Source: Chaetorhynchus papuensis
Taxonomy: Eukaryota > Chordata > Aves > Passeriformes > Rhipiduridae
Direction of reading: 5' to 3'
DNA length: 64,000 bases
Assembly: GCA_013396525.1 (NCBI GenBank)
Contig: VWYX01000380.1
Span: 176,162 to 240,161 of the forward strand
Shown piece after piece: positions 62,103 through 64,000 of the stretch. Both the position numbers and the translations under genes were made by a program. Position 1 is the stretch's first letter, and each line of letters begins with the position of its first letter. Below the pieces are notes generated by a model. It had not been told where the DNA came from. It made no database searches and saw only the letters and a program-made list of their open reading frames with translations.

Positions 62103-64000
62103 CACACTTCCACAGGCCTGCAAACAACACACACACACCGTACAAGGAGACTGCTGCTCGTAATCGTCAGGTAAGCTGGATCAATACCCAGTTCTCGTGT
62201 GTTGAAGTTAAGAAGCCAAAGATTTCTGCAGAAATAAGCATCAGCTTATCAAGAGTCCCTAAAGAATAATCAGCAGTTTGGCTACTTTCAAGCATGCACG
62301 GTTGGCTGTAGCTTTTTAACATCTTTTACTGAAGTGCAACAAGAATTTATGGGTTTTTTTCTCCCAAGACTGCTACATTTAATAACATTAAAGAGTAGTC
62401 TTTTGAATAGCAATAGGAAAAGTATGCTTGGTGAGGGGCATATTCTCCTGTCCAGAATTCAGTTATCTGGAAACAAATTGCTCTCTCCCTCCATTTCTAC
62501 AATGTGCTGAAGCAAGGGCTTGCCTCTCTTCTGAAAAGAAGTAGCTCTTAGCTGAAAATTAAATAGCTGTGTCTCAGTGTAGGCCTCAGAGAGGAATACG
62601 CTGTACTTCAGTAAAGGGAATGGCAGCTCCCCCTACCAGTCTGTTCTAAGAAGGTTTTAATCAAGGAAGGAAACAACCAGGGAACAAAATGAATAAGTCC
62701 TCCTTTTTTTTTTCCCTCCCACTTCCCTGAGCTCTGGATTATTATTATTAAAACAATTAAAAAACAATAATATGCATATAAAATTCCATCTAAGTACTTA
62801 TATGCTTCCCTAGTCCTTGTAGTACAACTCAGTCTTTGCAGCATTTCCAGGCTAGCAGGCAGCACCCGCAAAAATACGCAAAATAAAAAGGACCATGCAA
62901 AAGAAAAAGGCTGGGACAAGAGAAAGACAGCATCCCACTGCAAGAGAAAGAAATGGTGATGCTTCAGTCACCTGAAAGTCATCCTGATGCACTTCCCTAT
63001 AGAGGCAAGAGGCCTCAGGAGCATCTAAAGGTTTTGTCAATACAGCACTGCTGTCCATAGGCCAGACAGCTGTTGCCATAGTTACTATCAGCCAGCTTAT
63101 CAGAAAATAATTATTGCGATTACTCAGAAGTTTTGTTAAAATAATTTAAAGCTTCAATAGGATACCACTAGATCTCTTCAATTAACTGTTTGCAACTACA
63201 CTGCCTTTGGGATCCACACAGTTAACTTGGATCCGCAGGGTTGAAGTGGAAGAGGGGAAGGAATCAATGTTCCTTCTCCCTTTCGCACTGACAGCTTGTA
63301 TTTCATAGGCAGAAACAAGGAAGCTGAACCACCCATAAGCCTCGCTGCTCTGCTAGAGTTCTCTCACAGGCCATCTTAGAGTCACAGGCTCAAATCTGCC
63401 CTCATTTGTTTTCACCATTCACATATCCATACTGCAATTCAAGAAACACACCGGCTATGTTTTCAAAGCGTACTTTTAATTACACGTGCAAAGATAGAGC
63501 CCCTCACTCCAGACGCAGGTGACACAACTTCTGTACCAAGTGAACTTTCTCTTTTGTCCTACAAGCGCAGTACTGTCGGGTGGAAGGGCGCAATCAGACA
63601 ACACACATTTTAAGAAATCAGACATTAAAAATGCATAGAAGCTGTATGAACGTGGCCTAGAACAGAGCTCCCATGAAGCAGAGCCTCGCTGCTTCCATAC
63701 CACTGATAGATGCATTCCCACCAGTAACAACAAACATTAGGCTGGGCTGGGGGTCTGGGGATGGAGGCAGCACGTTTGTTTTGTGGTGTGAGGTTTTTTA
63801 AAGCATGCTTTGAGCATACAATCTCTAATCAAAAGAGTGAGCATTTGTAATGACAGCGAACAAGAAATCTTGGGCAAGAGGGAACAAATAATAGGTCAAA
63901 CCATCTAGGCAAAGAGCTTTTAAGGCACGGGGTACTTGATAACTCCATCAGAGATATTAAAATGGTGTGAACAGTATACCAGAAAATAAATGCTGCAGAT

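Larger units (their letters stand above)
38398..64000 (-). other. 5' intron or 5' flank of PHF21A
   Basis: No exon here can be assigned to PHF21A with confidence. No CpG island is visible, so a CpG-island promoter of the main transcript, if the bird gene has one as the human gene does, would be to the right of this window. The stretch could therefore be a long first intron, or flank if a CpG-poor promoter near 62 kb is used. Separate entries cover the supported items inside it: a CTCF-like site, an opposite-strand exon candidate, a local duplication, a CR1 tail, simple repeats and a promoter-like motif cluster. Remaining stretches show nothing I can name. Confidence 0.6.

Noticed and set aside
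61774..62145. 123-codon minus-strand open frame near the ZNF143-type sites
   Set aside because: It runs through both promoter motifs and past a donor-like site, and its product matches nothing known. At most a short first exon could use part of it.

Overview
The window is nuclear DNA of a vertebrate, most likely a bird. It is AT-rich and intron-dominated, with no long open reading frames and only small exons bounded by GT-AG splice sites. The few recognisable repeats are short 3' tails of CR1-type LINEs and one LTR of about 1.14 kb of the kind common in neoavian and passerine genomes. I cannot name the species.

The gene I can identify is PHF21A (BHC80), read right to left on the minus strand. 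Only its 5' part is here: a probable 41-bp untranslated exon (38357-38397), the exon with the start codon (34465-34600, coding 34465-34518), a 33-bp microexon (30221-30253) and a 66-bp exon (28035-28100). Together these encode the first 51 residues. The encoded segment matches the vertebrate PHF21A N-terminus, as I remember it, residue for residue. All three coding exons end in phase 0. The next known coding segment was not found, so the following intron runs from 28034 past the left edge, more than 28 kb. The PHD finger and AT-hook lie outside the window.

Layout: 1-28034 is intron holding a CR1 tail (about 11450), the LTR (12521-13663), a small CAG-repeat/MEF2/E-box cluster (about 894-939) and one possible alternative first exon (6347-6412). 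28035-38397 is the exon cluster, with a CR1 tail near 31227. 38398-64000 is the 5' intron or 5' flank. It holds a CTCF-like site (45067-45086), an unidentified coding-looking exon on the opposite strand (48489-48622), a local 52-bp duplication (49693 and 50392), a CR1 tail (52378-52457), low-complexity tracts, and a promoter-like cluster of two inverted ZNF143-type motifs with YY1 motifs (61586-62102).

The items most worth follow-up are the antisense exon at 48.5 kb, the ZNF143/YY1 cluster near 62 kb (an alternative or divergent promoter), and the in-phase candidate first exon at 6.4 kb. No RNA gene, CRISPR array or bacterial-type feature was seen.
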